64,000 nucleotides of DNA from Myxococcota bacterium (GCA_022447545.1 JAKVBI010000021.1:1-64000); one strand, 5' to 3'. Shown: positions 35,928 through 44,790, counted from the stretch's first letter. Translations and numbers: made by a program. The notes: generated from the sequence alone by a model not told the origin.

Positions 35928-36815
35928 TCAGGGTTCAGAGGCGTTCGTGTGTGCAGCCAAGCTGGGTACCCATTGGGGCCAACTTCCCTCGGGAAGATCG
36001 TGGCCCATGCCGTCGACGATTTGCAGACGCGCACCTGAGATCGCCCGTGCCGTGGCTGCGCCACCCGCCACGGGGATGAGGGGATCGTCGGATCCGTGGA
36101 TTACGAGTGTGGGAATCCGTACCTGAGCCAATGCCTCATGTCGGCTTCCCGACGCCATGACGGCGGCCGCCTGACGCGTTACGCCATCGGGATCGAAAGC
36201 GCGGTCGAAAGCGCGGCCTGCAATTTGAGCATTTGTCTTTTCGTCGAAGGGGAATCCCTTTCCTGTGAAGCAGCGCTGATTCTCGACGGTGTGAGCGATG
36301 TAGGCGCTCCGCTCCCTGGGTGGAGTCGAAGACAGTGCCGCCTGTGCTTCCGGGGTCGGTCCGGGGAGATTGGGTTCGCTGGTGGTCGACATGACCGAGG
36401 TCAAGCTACGCACGCGCCGTGGGTGGTCGATGGCCACTTGCTGAACGATCATTCCCCCCATGGAGATACCTGCTAGATGGGCACTTTCGTACCCTAAAGC
36501 GTCCATGAGTCCCACTACATCATTGGCGAGATCCTTCAATCGATAGGGAACCTCAGGCTCGTCGCCCGCCGCCAGCGCTGCCAACACGGCTCCCAGGTCC
36601 GGAGAGCCCGCATCGGAAAAGTGGCTCGAGAGGCCCACATCCCGATTGTCGAAAATGATCAGGCGGTGACCAGCCTCAACGATTTGTTCGCATAGTCGGG
36701 GATCCCAGTGGATCATCTGGGTTCCCAGACCACGAAGCAAAAGCAGTGGCCGCCCGTCGCTGGGACCGATGCTGGCGTATTCAATCTCGATTCCGTTCGC
36801 TCGTGCTCGAGGCAT
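35928..36815 (-). CDS. Alpha/beta-fold hydrolase
   Basis: A 295-aa protein. The ATG at 36815 has AGAGGA about 8 nt upstream and opens with MPRARANGIEIEY; an ORF extension of over 100 codons upstream is rejected. RGLGTQMIHWD is the oxyanion region, GISMGG holds nucleophile Ser118, HGSDDPL supplies the Asp and GMGHDLP the His. This subgroup includes esterases, lactonases and dienelactone-type hydrolases. The substrate is unknown. A TAGAAT at 36907-36912 may be its promoter, and it diverges from the second P450 gene. Confidence 0.92.
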   Translation of the reverse strand: MPRARANGIEIEYASIGPSDGRPLLLLRGLGTQMIHWDPRLCEQIVEAGHRLIIFDNRDVGLSSHFSDAGSPDLGAVLAALAAGDEPEVPYRLKDLANDVVGLMDALGYESAHLAGISMGGMIVQQVAIDHPRRVRSLTSVMSTTSEPNLPGPTPEAQAALSSTPPRERSAYIAHTVENQRCFTGKGFPFDEKTNAQIAGRAFDRAFDPDGVTRQAAAVMASGSRHEALAQVRIPTLVIHGSDDPLIPVAGGAATARAISGARLQIVDGMGHDLPEGSWPQWVPSLAAHTNASEP

Positions 36816-36906
36816 CGGATGGTTCCTCTGGGGGTACTCTTTCCAGTGTGTAGTCACAATGGATGGCGCATGAGCGCAGAGATGTCTTTCGCTGTTTCGG
36901 CTTGAC

Positions 36907-36912
36907 ATTCTA
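36907..36912 (-). promoter_or_regulatory. Candidate -10 element (TAGAAT) for the alpha/beta hydrolase gene
   Basis: On the minus strand TGTAGAAT lies about 92 bases before the ATG of the hydrolase, inside the divergent region with the P450 at 37040. No clear -35 is seen. Confidence 0.35.
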
Positions 36913-37039
36913 CACCGAGCGGAGCTCTCCGATGGGAGGGGAACGAAAGACCCGGCCATCGAGAAAGGGGATGGCCAGCGTGTCGATATGACCAGTGGAA
37001 CGTGTGGTCTGGTACGCCGGGGCGTGGCAAGATGCGACC

Positions 37040-38251
37040 ATGGAGTCGATACCCGCGAAGATCGACCTGGCCGACGTTTCTTTGTTTGCGAACGGAACGC
37101 CTCATCATGTCTTCCGTCATCTTCGGAAGGAACGACCCATCTACTGGAACGAGAAGTCCGGGGGAGAAGGATTCTGGGCACTCACACGTTACTCCGATGT
37201 GTTGGCGGTGAGCCGAGACTCGGAGGTCTTTTCCTCGGAACGTCGCGGGATCATGATCTTCGACGAGTCCTTCGAGACCAGTGGTCGAGAACGCATGATG
37301 ATGGAAATGGACCCCCCGGATCACACTCGACTTCGAGCGTTGGTGAGCCGTGGCATGACTCCGCGGCGTGTGCTGGGTCTAGAGGATTTCGCTCGCCGCT
37401 GCTTTTCGAAAGTGCTGGATCGCAGTCTCGAATTGGTTCGATGTGACTTCGTGTCCGATGTGGCCAGCCTGCTTCCGCTTCAGACCATTTCCGAGATGAT
37501 GGGCGTTCCTGAAGCCGACCGTGCTCGTCTCGGCCTGCTTGCCCATCGAGTACAGGGGTTCGACGACCCCGAATTCGGTGGAGGAGACGGTGAGAACACG
37601 GACGCGATTCAGGAGATGTCGAGTTACGCCCTGGAACTTGCGCAGAGCCGACGCCGCAAGCCCCTGGACGACATTGCAACGGCAATCCTCTACGCAGACC
37701 TCGACGGGGAATCCATCACCGATTCTGCTTTTGCGTCTTTTTTCATGCTGTTGATCACTGCGGGAATCGAAACCACGAAAAGCGCGATCTCTGGTGGGAT
37801 GTTGGCGTTGATGGAACACCCTGAACATTGGGAGAAACTCCGCGAGGAACCGGACGCGCTTCCGGTCGCGGTGGAGGAAATGATTCGTTGGGTGACGCCG
37901 ATCCATCACTTTCGCCGAACGGCCACACGCGATACCGAGATTGCAGGGCAGGAGATTCGGGAAGGCGAGAGAGTGGTCGTCTGGTACTCGTCGGCGAATC
38001 GGGATGAATCGACTTTTCGAGAGCCCTTTCGGTTCGACATCGCTCGGGAACCCAACGAGCACCTGAGCCTCGGTTTCGGCCGTCATTATTGTCTCGGAGC
38101 GAACCTCGCGAGGCTGGAGATCCGGGTTGTTTTCGAGGCCATGCTCCGTCGCGGGATTTGTGTCGAACGGCAAGGGGAACCGGAGTATCTGCTCTCGAAC
38201 TTCACGAATTCGCTCAAGCGAATGCCGGTCGAAATGCGAGCTCGGGACTGA
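37040..38251 (+). CDS. Cytochrome P450 (second)
   Basis: A 403-aa P450. The ATG at 37040 is preferred over a GTG 15 codons upstream. The start lacks a clear ribosome site; CAAGAT 6 nt before the ATG may mark a leaderless start. The C-helix motif is DPPDHTRLR, the I-helix AGIETT (241-246), ExxR EEMIR (279-283), and the heme loop FGRHYCLGANLAR, with Cys351. It is related to but clearly distinct from the P450 at 33020. It converges with a TIGR00027-type methyltransferase gene and has no redox-partner gene beside it. Confidence 0.95.
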   Translation: MESIPAKIDLADVSLFANGTPHHVFRHLRKERPIYWNEKSGGEGFWALTRYSDVLAVSRDSEVFSSERRGIMIFDESFETSGRERMMMEMDPPDHTRLRALVSRGMTPRRVLGLEDFARRCFSKVLDRSLELVRCDFVSDVASLLPLQTISEMMGVPEADRARLGLLAHRVQGFDDPEFGGGDGENTDAIQEMSSYALELAQSRRRKPLDDIATAILYADLDGESITDSAFASFFMLLITAGIETTKSAISGGMLALMEHPEHWEKLREEPDALPVAVEEMIRWVTPIHHFRRTATRDTEIAGQEIREGERVVVWYSSANRDESTFREPFRFDIAREPNEHLSLGFGRHYCLGANLARLEIRVVFEAMLRRGICVERQGEPEYLLSNFTNSLKRMPVEMRARD

Positions 38252-38272
38252 TCCGAGCGAAGGTGCGAGCGC

Positions 38273-39154
38273 TCAGGTTCGAAGTTCTGCGACGATCAGG
38301 CGGGCAGGGACACCGGGTGAAAGGCCATCGCCTCGCCCCTCGAAGTAGCGTTCGTGGAGGTGCCGTTCGGTCGCGTGTTCGACGACCGTGAAGCCAAGGT
38401 CGCTGAGCATCGACTCGAAAGCTTCGGGTTTCCAGCGGCTCTGCAACGGCTCTCCGGATTGGCTGACTTTACCCTGTAGTGTTTTCAGATATGCGATTTG
38501 AGTTTCACTGAGAGGAACGTCGCACGAATAGTTGAGGACGATCCGGGTTGCCGGAGCACTGAGGGATGCGATTTCCCGAAGGGTCGATTCGGCGGCCGAT
38601 GCAGAAACGTAGGGGATGGTATTCATCCAAGAAAAAACCACGCGTCCATTCGGGTCGAACGATGATCTTTCGAGAGCTTCGGCAAGGCTCGATGTTTCGA
38701 AGTCCACGGGAATGAACGTGGGCATGGCGTCGGGGGCTGCGTCGGCCTGTTCGATGCGTTTGCGTTTGAGAGTCTGGACATCGGGAAAGTCGACTTCGAA
38801 GACTCGGAGTTCATCGCAGAGGTCGCCCCGGCGAAGCGCGAAGGTGTCGAAGCCCGCCCCAAGGATCACGTATTGGCGGATCCCATTTCGAAAACAGCGC
38901 TCCACCTCGTCCTCGGCGTATCGCAAACTGCCTACGTTGAGGGCGAAGAGCGGGGCCGAGTCGAAATCATCCCAATCGTTGGTTCCGGCGCTGGGTTCGG
39001 GGTTTTGAATCTGCAACCGAGTCGCGGGATCGAGCAGGTGGATGGCCCAGCGGTCGTTGAGGACCGGAGAGTCTGCGTGCAGCGCGTGGGTAGCGCGGCC
39101 CATGACTGCGCCCTCCGCGGTTCCAAGGCTGTTCTCGTTGCCGGTTTTGGCCAT
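38273..39154 (-). CDS. SAM-dependent methyltransferase, LCM/TIGR00027 family
   Basis: A 293-aa protein with GGGGAG 3 nt before the ATG. The opening NSLGTAEGAVMGRATHA and ending DPATRL are typical of the leucine-carboxyl-methyltransferase-like TIGR00027 family. VILGAGFDTFALR is motif I and EVDFPDVQTLKRKRI the motif II acidic region. These enzymes methylate oxygen in small molecules, often polyketide-type or carboxylate acceptors. It diverges from the cupin gene and converges with a P450 gene, so a role in the same pathway as a P450 product is possible but unproven. Confidence 0.9.
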   Translation of the reverse strand: MAKTGNENSLGTAEGAVMGRATHALHADSPVLNDRWAIHLLDPATRLQIQNPEPSAGTNDWDDFDSAPLFALNVGSLRYAEDEVERCFRNGIRQYVILGAGFDTFALRRGDLCDELRVFEVDFPDVQTLKRKRIEQADAAPDAMPTFIPVDFETSSLAEALERSSFDPNGRVVFSWMNTIPYVSASAAESTLREIASLSAPATRIVLNYSCDVPLSETQIAYLKTLQGKVSQSGEPLQSRWKPEAFESMLSDLGFTVVEHATERHLHERYFEGRGDGLSPGVPARLIVAELRT

Positions 39155-39294
39155 GAGCTCCCCTGTTTGGGATGATTGACCTCCGTGGTGTCGGGTGTCA
39201 AGCTGCCCGGTGTCGTTTTAGGATTGCAGGCCGAGGGCAAACCTCCGTCAATCACACGTTCGTGTTGGGTAGCCGATCGTCAGGGGAGATGAGA

Positions 39295-39705
39295 ATGGGC
39301 AAGATTCGCTTCTTCGATCCCAGCGAAGCCGAGTTTCGACGTTCGTCGGAGTTGACTCCGGCCGGCGGAAACGTCGGCGAGGCCGAGCGCATGGGAACTG
39401 CGGTTCGTTTCCACCACATGGGCACCGAAGACGAGCCCCAGCTCTTCGAGGTCGATCTCGATCCGGACCTCGTGGTTCCCAGCCACGCCCACTCCAAAGA
39501 CGAAATCATCGTCATCCTCGATGGAGAAATCCGCATGGGAAAGCGCGTCTTCGGTCCGGGCTCGAGCCTTCTGGTGCCTGGCGAGACCTTCTACGGCTTC
39601 ACGGTCGGTCCCAGGGGGTGTCGTTTCCTGAATTTCCGCCCGATGGCGGATGGCGCATACCAGACCTACGACGACTATTTGAAGCAGCAGCGTTCCAGCA
39701 GCTGA
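39295..39705 (+). CDS. Small cupin-domain protein
   Basis: A 136-aa single cupin. The ATG at 39295 has GGGGAG about 6 nt upstream; an ATG two codons earlier is too close to that site. Cupin motif 1 is PSHAHSKDEIIVILDGEIRMG, with two His and a Glu as metal ligands. Motif 2 reads PGETFYGFTVG, where the usual His is Tyr, so the metal site is incomplete or altered. It could be a sensor, an isomerase or a dioxygenase remnant. It is flanked by a divergent methyltransferase gene and a convergent P450 gene. Confidence 0.85.
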   Translation: MGKIRFFDPSEAEFRRSSELTPAGGNVGEAERMGTAVRFHHMGTEDEPQLFEVDLDPDLVVPSHAHSKDEIIVILDGEIRMGKRVFGPGSSLLVPGETFYGFTVGPRGCRFLNFRPMADGAYQTYDDYLKQQRSSS

Positions 39706-39755
39706 TCGTGGCGTTGCCATTCCCCGGTCCGCGTCGGGAGGGAGGGTTCGGTGAG

Positions 39756-41018
39756 CTACGCCGCTCGGAGCTCCAGACTTCTTCGCCCACGGATCAGGTA
39801 GCTGTCCAGAAATTCAGGCTCGGCCTTCACTCTCGAGAGTTTGGGAAGAACGGGAACGAGCGCTTCGAGGGCAGCGGTCGCTTCGAGGCGCGCGAGTGAG
39901 GCACCGAGGCAAAAGTGGGCGCCAAAACCGAAGGCGAGGTGTCCGCTTGGTTTTCGGGTGACGTCGAAGCGGTCGGGGTCGTCCCAGAATCGCTCGTCCC
40001 GGTTGCCGGAACCCAGGAGCGCCGAGATCATCGAATCCTTTGGGATCACCACCCCTTCGATCTCCACCTCTTCCAGCGCATAGCGCGTGATGAATTGAAT
40101 GGGGGAATCCCATCTCAACGTCTCTTCAACCAGTCCCGGAATCAGTGATGGGTTCTCGACGACGAGATCGAGTTGATCCGGATGCTGGATCAGCGCATCC
40201 ACGGCGTTGCCCAGCAGGTTGGTCGTCGTTTCGTTGCCCGCAATGAGAAGCAGTAGGATGAACAGGAAAATCTCGTAGTCGGAGAGTTTCGCGTCTCCAT
40301 CGGCCTGGACGAGGATGCTGATGAGATCGTCCGAGGGCTGGTTGCGCCGGGCCTTCACGATCGGGCGCATGTAGGCTCGCATTTCGCGCATTGCCGCCCA
40401 CAAAGGATTGTCTTTGTCGGTTTGCATCATCATGGCAGATCCTGTGGCGTTCTGGATGATGTCGTCGCTCCAGCGTTTGAAGGTTTTCTGCTTTTCGGGC
40501 TCGACACCGAGCCACTCGGCGATGACGGCCACGGGCAATGGGATCGCGAGTTCCTGGACGAGATCGAAGACTTCCCGTTGGTTGATTCGTTCCATGCTCT
40601 GTGCCACGAGTTCGGAGATGCGTGCTTCCCAGGCTTTCACACGTCTGGGGGTGAACCCCCGATTGACGAGGTTTCGCATGATCGTGTGCGCCACACCGTC
40701 TTCTTGGATCAGCATCCTCGCTTTGGCGAGGGCCATCGGTGTCGTGCGCATGTCCCGCATGGCGCGAAAAAGGAGGCCGATTTTCTGGAGCGCGGACATC
40801 TCGCGCATGCCCGGCTGGCGGATTCCTCTGCGCATGCGGGTTCTGGAGCTGAACCGCTCTGGGGTGGTCAGAACGTATTGGATGTCGGCATGTCGAGAGA
40901 CCACCCACATGTCGGCTTCTTCGGCCCAGTAGACGGGTGCCTCCTGGCGGAGCTCGCGATATTTAGGGTAGGGGTTCGCCTTCCATTCGTGGGAGTAGGG
41001 GTTGAACGAAAAGCCCAT
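39756..41018 (-). CDS. Cytochrome P450 (third)
   Basis: A 420-aa P450 with AGGAG 8 nt before the ATG. NPYPKYRELRQEAPVYW is the usual N-terminus. The I-helix motif is AGNETT (260-265), VEETLR contains ExxR, and FGFGAHFCLGASLAR is the heme loop with Cys370. A segment rich in Met and Arg (about 60-110) separates the B- and C-helices and may line the substrate entrance. It is downstream of the ArsJ-like transporter gene on the same strand, with a 64-base gap, and may be co-transcribed with it. Confidence 0.95.
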   Translation of the reverse strand: MGFSFNPYSHEWKANPYPKYRELRQEAPVYWAEEADMWVVSRHADIQYVLTTPERFSSRTRMRRGIRQPGMREMSALQKIGLLFRAMRDMRTTPMALAKARMLIQEDGVAHTIMRNLVNRGFTPRRVKAWEARISELVAQSMERINQREVFDLVQELAIPLPVAVIAEWLGVEPEKQKTFKRWSDDIIQNATGSAMMMQTDKDNPLWAAMREMRAYMRPIVKARRNQPSDDLISILVQADGDAKLSDYEIFLFILLLLIAGNETTTNLLGNAVDALIQHPDQLDLVVENPSLIPGLVEETLRWDSPIQFITRYALEEVEIEGVVIPKDSMISALLGSGNRDERFWDDPDRFDVTRKPSGHLAFGFGAHFCLGASLARLEATAALEALVPVLPKLSRVKAEPEFLDSYLIRGRRSLELRAA

Positions 41019-41082
41019 GGATGGTTCTCCTCGGGCAGGGGGCTGCCGCGGTTGACTCCCTCCTGGGAGTGGAGGATGCAGA

Positions 41083-42327
41083 CTACTTTACTGGTTTCTG
41101 ACCAATGATCCGTCCCTCTGCTGAGGAGAGGCGGATACAGGAAGCAGTAGAAATGGCCACGAAGCAGGCGGCGGCGAGCATACAAGCGACCAGACCCGGA
41201 AGCCCCAACCCGAATGCCTGGAAGACGGCTCCTGAGAGAAGTGTCCCCAGCAGGCGGCCCACCGCGTTGGCGCTGTAGTAGAAGCCCACGTTCATGGCTA
41301 CGGAGTTACTGTCCGCGTAGGAGACGATGAGGAAGCTGTGCACCGCGCTGTTGGCTGCGAAGAGGATTCCAAACAGCGCAAGCCCTCCGATCAGGGCAAT
41401 CTCTGGGAAGATGCCACTTCCCAGTGCCGTGGCGATGCCGAGCAGGGGAATCAGCAGGGAAGCAGTCCAGCCGGTCAAGTGCACGGCGTCGGGTGGCAAC
41501 GTCTCCTGGCCTGTGCGCCGAACCGTGAACCGGGGTGCACTGGCCTGCACGATCCCGTAGCCGACCACCCAGCACGCCAGAAATGCTCCCACCGCGGGGA
41601 ACGACCATCCCAGGGAGCTGGCCAGGAAGACCGGCAGAGCCACCGCAAACCACACATCCCGGGATGCGAAGAGAACGAGGCGGGCTGCCGCCAGCCAGTT
41701 GATGCGCGGGTCGCGGGAGATGACGCTCGTTAGCTTGGGCTTGTCCGAAGCTCGTCCAGCCGCTCCGGGAAGGAGTACGACCGACGACACCAGGGCAATC
41801 GCCAGGGCGCCAGCCATGGCCAGACAGGCGGCCTGGAAGCCCAGGGCCGTCAACATCAGTCCGCCGACGAAGAACCCAACGCCTTTCAGAGTGTTTTTCG
41901 ATCCCGTGAGTAGGCTCACCCAGCGCATGAGCCGACTCTCGTCCCCTTCCGGAATGACGAGTTTTACGTAGCTCTTGGCACTCATCTTGGTGAGATCCTT
42001 GGCCACCCCCGACATGGCTTGCACAATCATCACGAAAACAACGGTCAGGGCATCGGCCTCAAGGGCGAGTGCTGCGCACGCCAGAATCTGCAAGGCGAGT
42101 CCACAAGAGAGCGTCTTGTCGAGGCCAAATCGCGAACCCACGAACCCTCCGATCAGGTTCGTGATCACGCCGCAAAACTCGTACAGGATGAAGACTGCTG
42201 CCAGAGAAAGCGGCGAGTAGCCCTGCTCATGGAGGAACAGGAGGATGAGCATGCGAAGGGCACCATCGGTGACCGTGAACACCCAGTACGTTGCGGTGAC
42301 GATCAGGTAGTTGCGAAGGTCCGCCAA
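41083..42327 (-). CDS. arsJ: MFS transporter resembling organoarsenical efflux protein ArsJ
   Basis: A 414-aa, twelve-helix protein starting at a TTG (42327) supported by GGAG 5 nt upstream. LRNYLIVTATYWVFTVTDGALRM at the N-terminus and VAKDLTKMSAKSYVKLVIPE with LLTGSKNTLKGVGFF are the recognisable ArsJ signatures. ArsJ exports 1-arseno-3-phosphoglycerate and normally sits beside a dedicated glyceraldehyde-3-phosphate dehydrogenase gene. None is present within this window, so the substrate here is uncertain. A TAGACT at 42407-42412 may be its -10. The symbol is given on signature similarity only. Confidence 0.78.
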   Translation of the reverse strand: MADLRNYLIVTATYWVFTVTDGALRMLILLFLHEQGYSPLSLAAVFILYEFCGVITNLIGGFVGSRFGLDKTLSCGLALQILACAALALEADALTVVFVMIVQAMSGVAKDLTKMSAKSYVKLVIPEGDESRLMRWVSLLTGSKNTLKGVGFFVGGLMLTALGFQAACLAMAGALAIALVSSVVLLPGAAGRASDKPKLTSVISRDPRINWLAAARLVLFASRDVWFAVALPVFLASSLGWSFPAVGAFLACWVVGYGIVQASAPRFTVRRTGQETLPPDAVHLTGWTASLLIPLLGIATALGSGIFPEIALIGGLALFGILFAANSAVHSFLIVSYADSNSVAMNVGFYYSANAVGRLLGTLLSGAVFQAFGLGLPGLVACMLAAACFVAISTASCIRLSSAEGRIIGQKPVK

Positions 42328-42406
42328 GGGGTCTCCAGGGGTTGAAGGGGGGCCCGGTCCATGAGGTCGGTGCCAGCCTGCACGCACCCGCCTCGTGAAT
42401 GGGTTG

Positions 42407-42412
42407 AGTCTA
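42407..42412 (-). promoter_or_regulatory. Candidate -10 element (TAGACT) for the ArsJ-like gene
   Basis: On the minus strand TAGACT lies about 80 bases before the TTG start. No convincing -35 is seen. The divergent esterase gene uses TAGAAT on the other strand. Confidence 0.35.
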
Positions 42413-42522
42413 GGTGCGTTTCCGGAGCACCTCTATGGCAACCGAGTGAATTTGGCCCTCCCCCCAGAAACCACGTCGAAGATCCGGAAGATCCCTCAGC
42501 GAATCACGCGACTCCTGTCTGG

Positions 42523-42528
42523 TAGAAT
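42523..42528 (+). promoter_or_regulatory. -10-like TAGAAT, 7 nt before an ATG (leaderless start)
   Basis: TGGTAGAAT (an extended -10) is followed by seven nucleotides and the ATG of the carboxylesterase gene, with no Shine-Dalgarno. Confidence 0.55.
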
Positions 42529-42535
42529 CGCCCGC

Positions 42536-44071
42536 ATGACCATTGCCTCAACGACTAGCGGTCCCGTCGAGGGCTACCAGGACAACAATCTCCACGTCTT
42601 CAAGGGCATTCCATATGCTGCGCCACCCCTGGGAGAGCGGCGCTGGCTCCCGCCCATTCCACACGCCCCATGGAGTGAGGTTCGCCCCGCGCAGCGCTAC
42701 GGACCTGTTGCTCCTCAGCGTTCTCTTGCCGCTGTCGAATTTCTTTCGGCCTTCAGGGTCGGCGACGACATCGGTGAAGATTGCTTGACCCTCAACGTCT
42801 GGACGCCTGGCCTCGATGATGCGCGGCGGGCGGTAATGGTGTGGATTCACGGTGGCGCCTTCGTCATTGGAGCCGGCTCCCAAACCGTCTATGACGGAGC
42901 ACATCTGGCTGCCAAGGGCGACCTGGTGGTGGTGACGATCAATTACAGACTTGGCGCCCTGGGCTTTCTCAATTTGAACGAGTCGACCGGGGGGCGGATC
43001 CCGTCCACGGGCAATGAGGGGCTCCTCGATCAGGGGGCGGCTCTTGCCTGGGTGCGCGACAACATCGCGAACTTCGGCGGCGACCCGGCCAATGTGACGA
43101 TCTTCGGCGAATCGGCCGGCGGCATGAGTGTGGGTTGTCACCTCGCGATGCCCACATCGCAGGGGCTGTTCCACAAAGCTATTCCGCAAAGCGGAGCTTG
43201 TCATACCTCGAATCCGAAGGAGAAGGCCGTACAGATCAGCCAGCGTTTTCTCGAGCGTGTTGGGGTGGATGCCAGCCAGCCTGACGCCCTGCGCGCTGTA
43301 TCTGCCGATCGAATCCTCGAGGTTCAATCAGAGATGGCCGATCCCATCAACGCTGATCCAGAACTCGGAGGGATGCCCTTCCAGCCCTGCATCGATGGAG
43401 TCATTCTGCCGGCGCGGCCCATCGATGCCGTGCGCGACGGTTCTGCCGCGGGGGTTCCCGTTTTAGTCGGTTCGACGCTGGACGAGTGGAAGCTCCTCGG
43501 CCCCTCGGACCCGACGCTTGCGAGCCTGGACGCAGAGGGTCTTGAGGCAAGGCTTTCGGCGAATGTGGGGACCGCTGCTGCAGGAGTGGCCCAGACCTAC
43601 ACTCAGGCTGTGGGAAACCGTGGAGTCGATGCGACTCCGTCGGAGGTCTTCATCGCCATTGAGACGGATCGCATCTTCCGCCTACCGGCCCTGCAGCTGG
43701 CCGAAGCTCAGCGCGCACAGAACACACCAGCCTACAATTATCTCTTCACCTGGAAATCCCCGGCAATGGGGGGGATGCTCGGCGCGTGCCATGCGCTCGA
43801 GTTGTGTTTCGTCTTTGGGACGATCGATCTCTCGGAGAGTCGACCCTTTGCGGGTTCTGGGCCCGAGTGCGATGCGCTGGAAGGCGCGATCCAGGACGCC
43901 TGGATCGCCTTCGCCCGGTCCGGCGATCCGAGTGTGCCCGCCCTGGGCCGCTGGCCCGTCTACGGTCCTGATCGGGAGACCATGATTCTCGGGGCTTCCT
44001 GCGGGCTCGAGAAAGCTCCCTTCGAGACCGAGCGCGCTGCTTGGGATGACCTGGTAGTGGGTGCGATTTAG
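42536..44071 (+). CDS. Type B carboxylesterase
   Basis: A 511-aa enzyme of the cholinesterase-like carboxylesterase family. The ATG at 42536 gives the normal opening TTSGPVEGYQDNNLHVFKGIPYA. Further motifs are EDCLTLNVWTP, HGGAFVIG (oxyanion hole, about 106), NYRLGALGF, GESAGG with nucleophile Ser193, DEW as a candidate acid, and CHALELCFVF with the catalytic His. There is no signal peptide, so it is probably cytoplasmic. It hydrolyses carboxylic esters of unknown type. TAGAAT 7 nt upstream suggests a leaderless message. Its stop overlaps the convergent TVP38-like gene. Confidence 0.93.
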   Translation: MTIASTTSGPVEGYQDNNLHVFKGIPYAAPPLGERRWLPPIPHAPWSEVRPAQRYGPVAPQRSLAAVEFLSAFRVGDDIGEDCLTLNVWTPGLDDARRAVMVWIHGGAFVIGAGSQTVYDGAHLAAKGDLVVVTINYRLGALGFLNLNESTGGRIPSTGNEGLLDQGAALAWVRDNIANFGGDPANVTIFGESAGGMSVGCHLAMPTSQGLFHKAIPQSGACHTSNPKEKAVQISQRFLERVGVDASQPDALRAVSADRILEVQSEMADPINADPELGGMPFQPCIDGVILPARPIDAVRDGSAAGVPVLVGSTLDEWKLLGPSDPTLASLDAEGLEARLSANVGTAAAGVAQTYTQAVGNRGVDATPSEVFIAIETDRIFRLPALQLAEAQRAQNTPAYNYLFTWKSPAMGGMLGACHALELCFVFGTIDLSESRPFAGSGPECDALEGAIQDAWIAFARSGDPSVPALGRWPVYGPDRETMILGASCGLEKAPFETERAAWDDLVVGAI

Positions 44072-44790
44072 GCTTTCCCCGCTCGTCGGTTCGTCGGCGC
44101 GGCTTGGGGGCCGGGGCCTTCCTCCAGCGGATCCCGAGGGGTGGGTTTGCGCCTCCTGGCAAACCGGCGGCGGATGATCACCGCCACCAGGATGGACAGC
44201 GCGATCAGCGCGAAAAATTCAGGTGGCCGGTCCTGGAGCCACTGGGCCAGGGACTCGCCCATGAACGCGACCAGGTAGGTGCTGATTGCAATGCCCGGGA
44301 TGAATCCAATCACGGTGCCCAACACGAAGGTCCCAAAGCGCACCTGTGACAAGCCGAGTAGCCAATGGGCGGGAGGTGTCAGGAATAGCGTGAGCCGGAC
44401 CAGGATGACGGTTTGCAGCCCATGACTGGCCAGCCGCTGGTCGTATTTGCGAAAGCGCGGTGGGAGGCGCTTGTCGACGAAATCTCTTCCCATGAAGCGG
44501 GCGAAACCGAAGCCCACGATGCCGGCGCCGATCGAACCCAGCCACGACAATACGAACAGTTCGGGAAAGGGGAACACGAGGGCACCGGGAATGATGAACG
44601 CCAGGCCCGGGACGAAGAAGGGTTCGAGCAGGGAGAACGCCAGCACATACAGGACCGGTGCCCAGATTCCAAGCCCCTCGAGGATGGCCCGTGCGCGTTC
44701 CGGATTCCCGGCCAGTTCCAACAATCCGGTCGAGTACAGAGCAGCGATGAGCCCGGTGATGGCCAGCAACAGGCCGACGCGTTTGTACAT
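44068..44790 (-). CDS. TVP38/TMEM64 (DedA/VTT-like) membrane protein
   Basis: A 240-aa protein with about five to six membrane segments. The ATG at 44790 has GGAG 6 nt upstream; an in-frame start 21 codons earlier is rejected. FFVPGLAFIIPGALVFPF, GSIGAGIVGFGFARFMGRDF and IGFIPGIAISTYLVAFMG are the conserved re-entrant-loop segments of the VTT/SNARE-associated domain. Family members are linked to lipid flipping and membrane homeostasis. The C-terminal tail is basic and probably cytoplasmic. The last 4 bases overlap the convergent esterase stop. Confidence 0.88.
   Translation of the reverse strand: MYKRVGLLLAITGLIAALYSTGLLELAGNPERARAILEGLGIWAPVLYVLAFSLLEPFFVPGLAFIIPGALVFPFPELFVLSWLGSIGAGIVGFGFARFMGRDFVDKRLPPRFRKYDQRLASHGLQTVILVRLTLFLTPPAHWLLGLSQVRFGTFVLGTVIGFIPGIAISTYLVAFMGESLAQWLQDRPPEFFALIALSILVAVIIRRRFARRRKPTPRDPLEEGPGPQAAPTNRRAGKA

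Noticed and set aside
35928-37181. Longer 417-codon form of the alpha/beta hydrolase
   Set aside because: The extra 122 codons lack conservation, overlap the divergent P450 gene, and a good ribosome site precedes the internal ATG.
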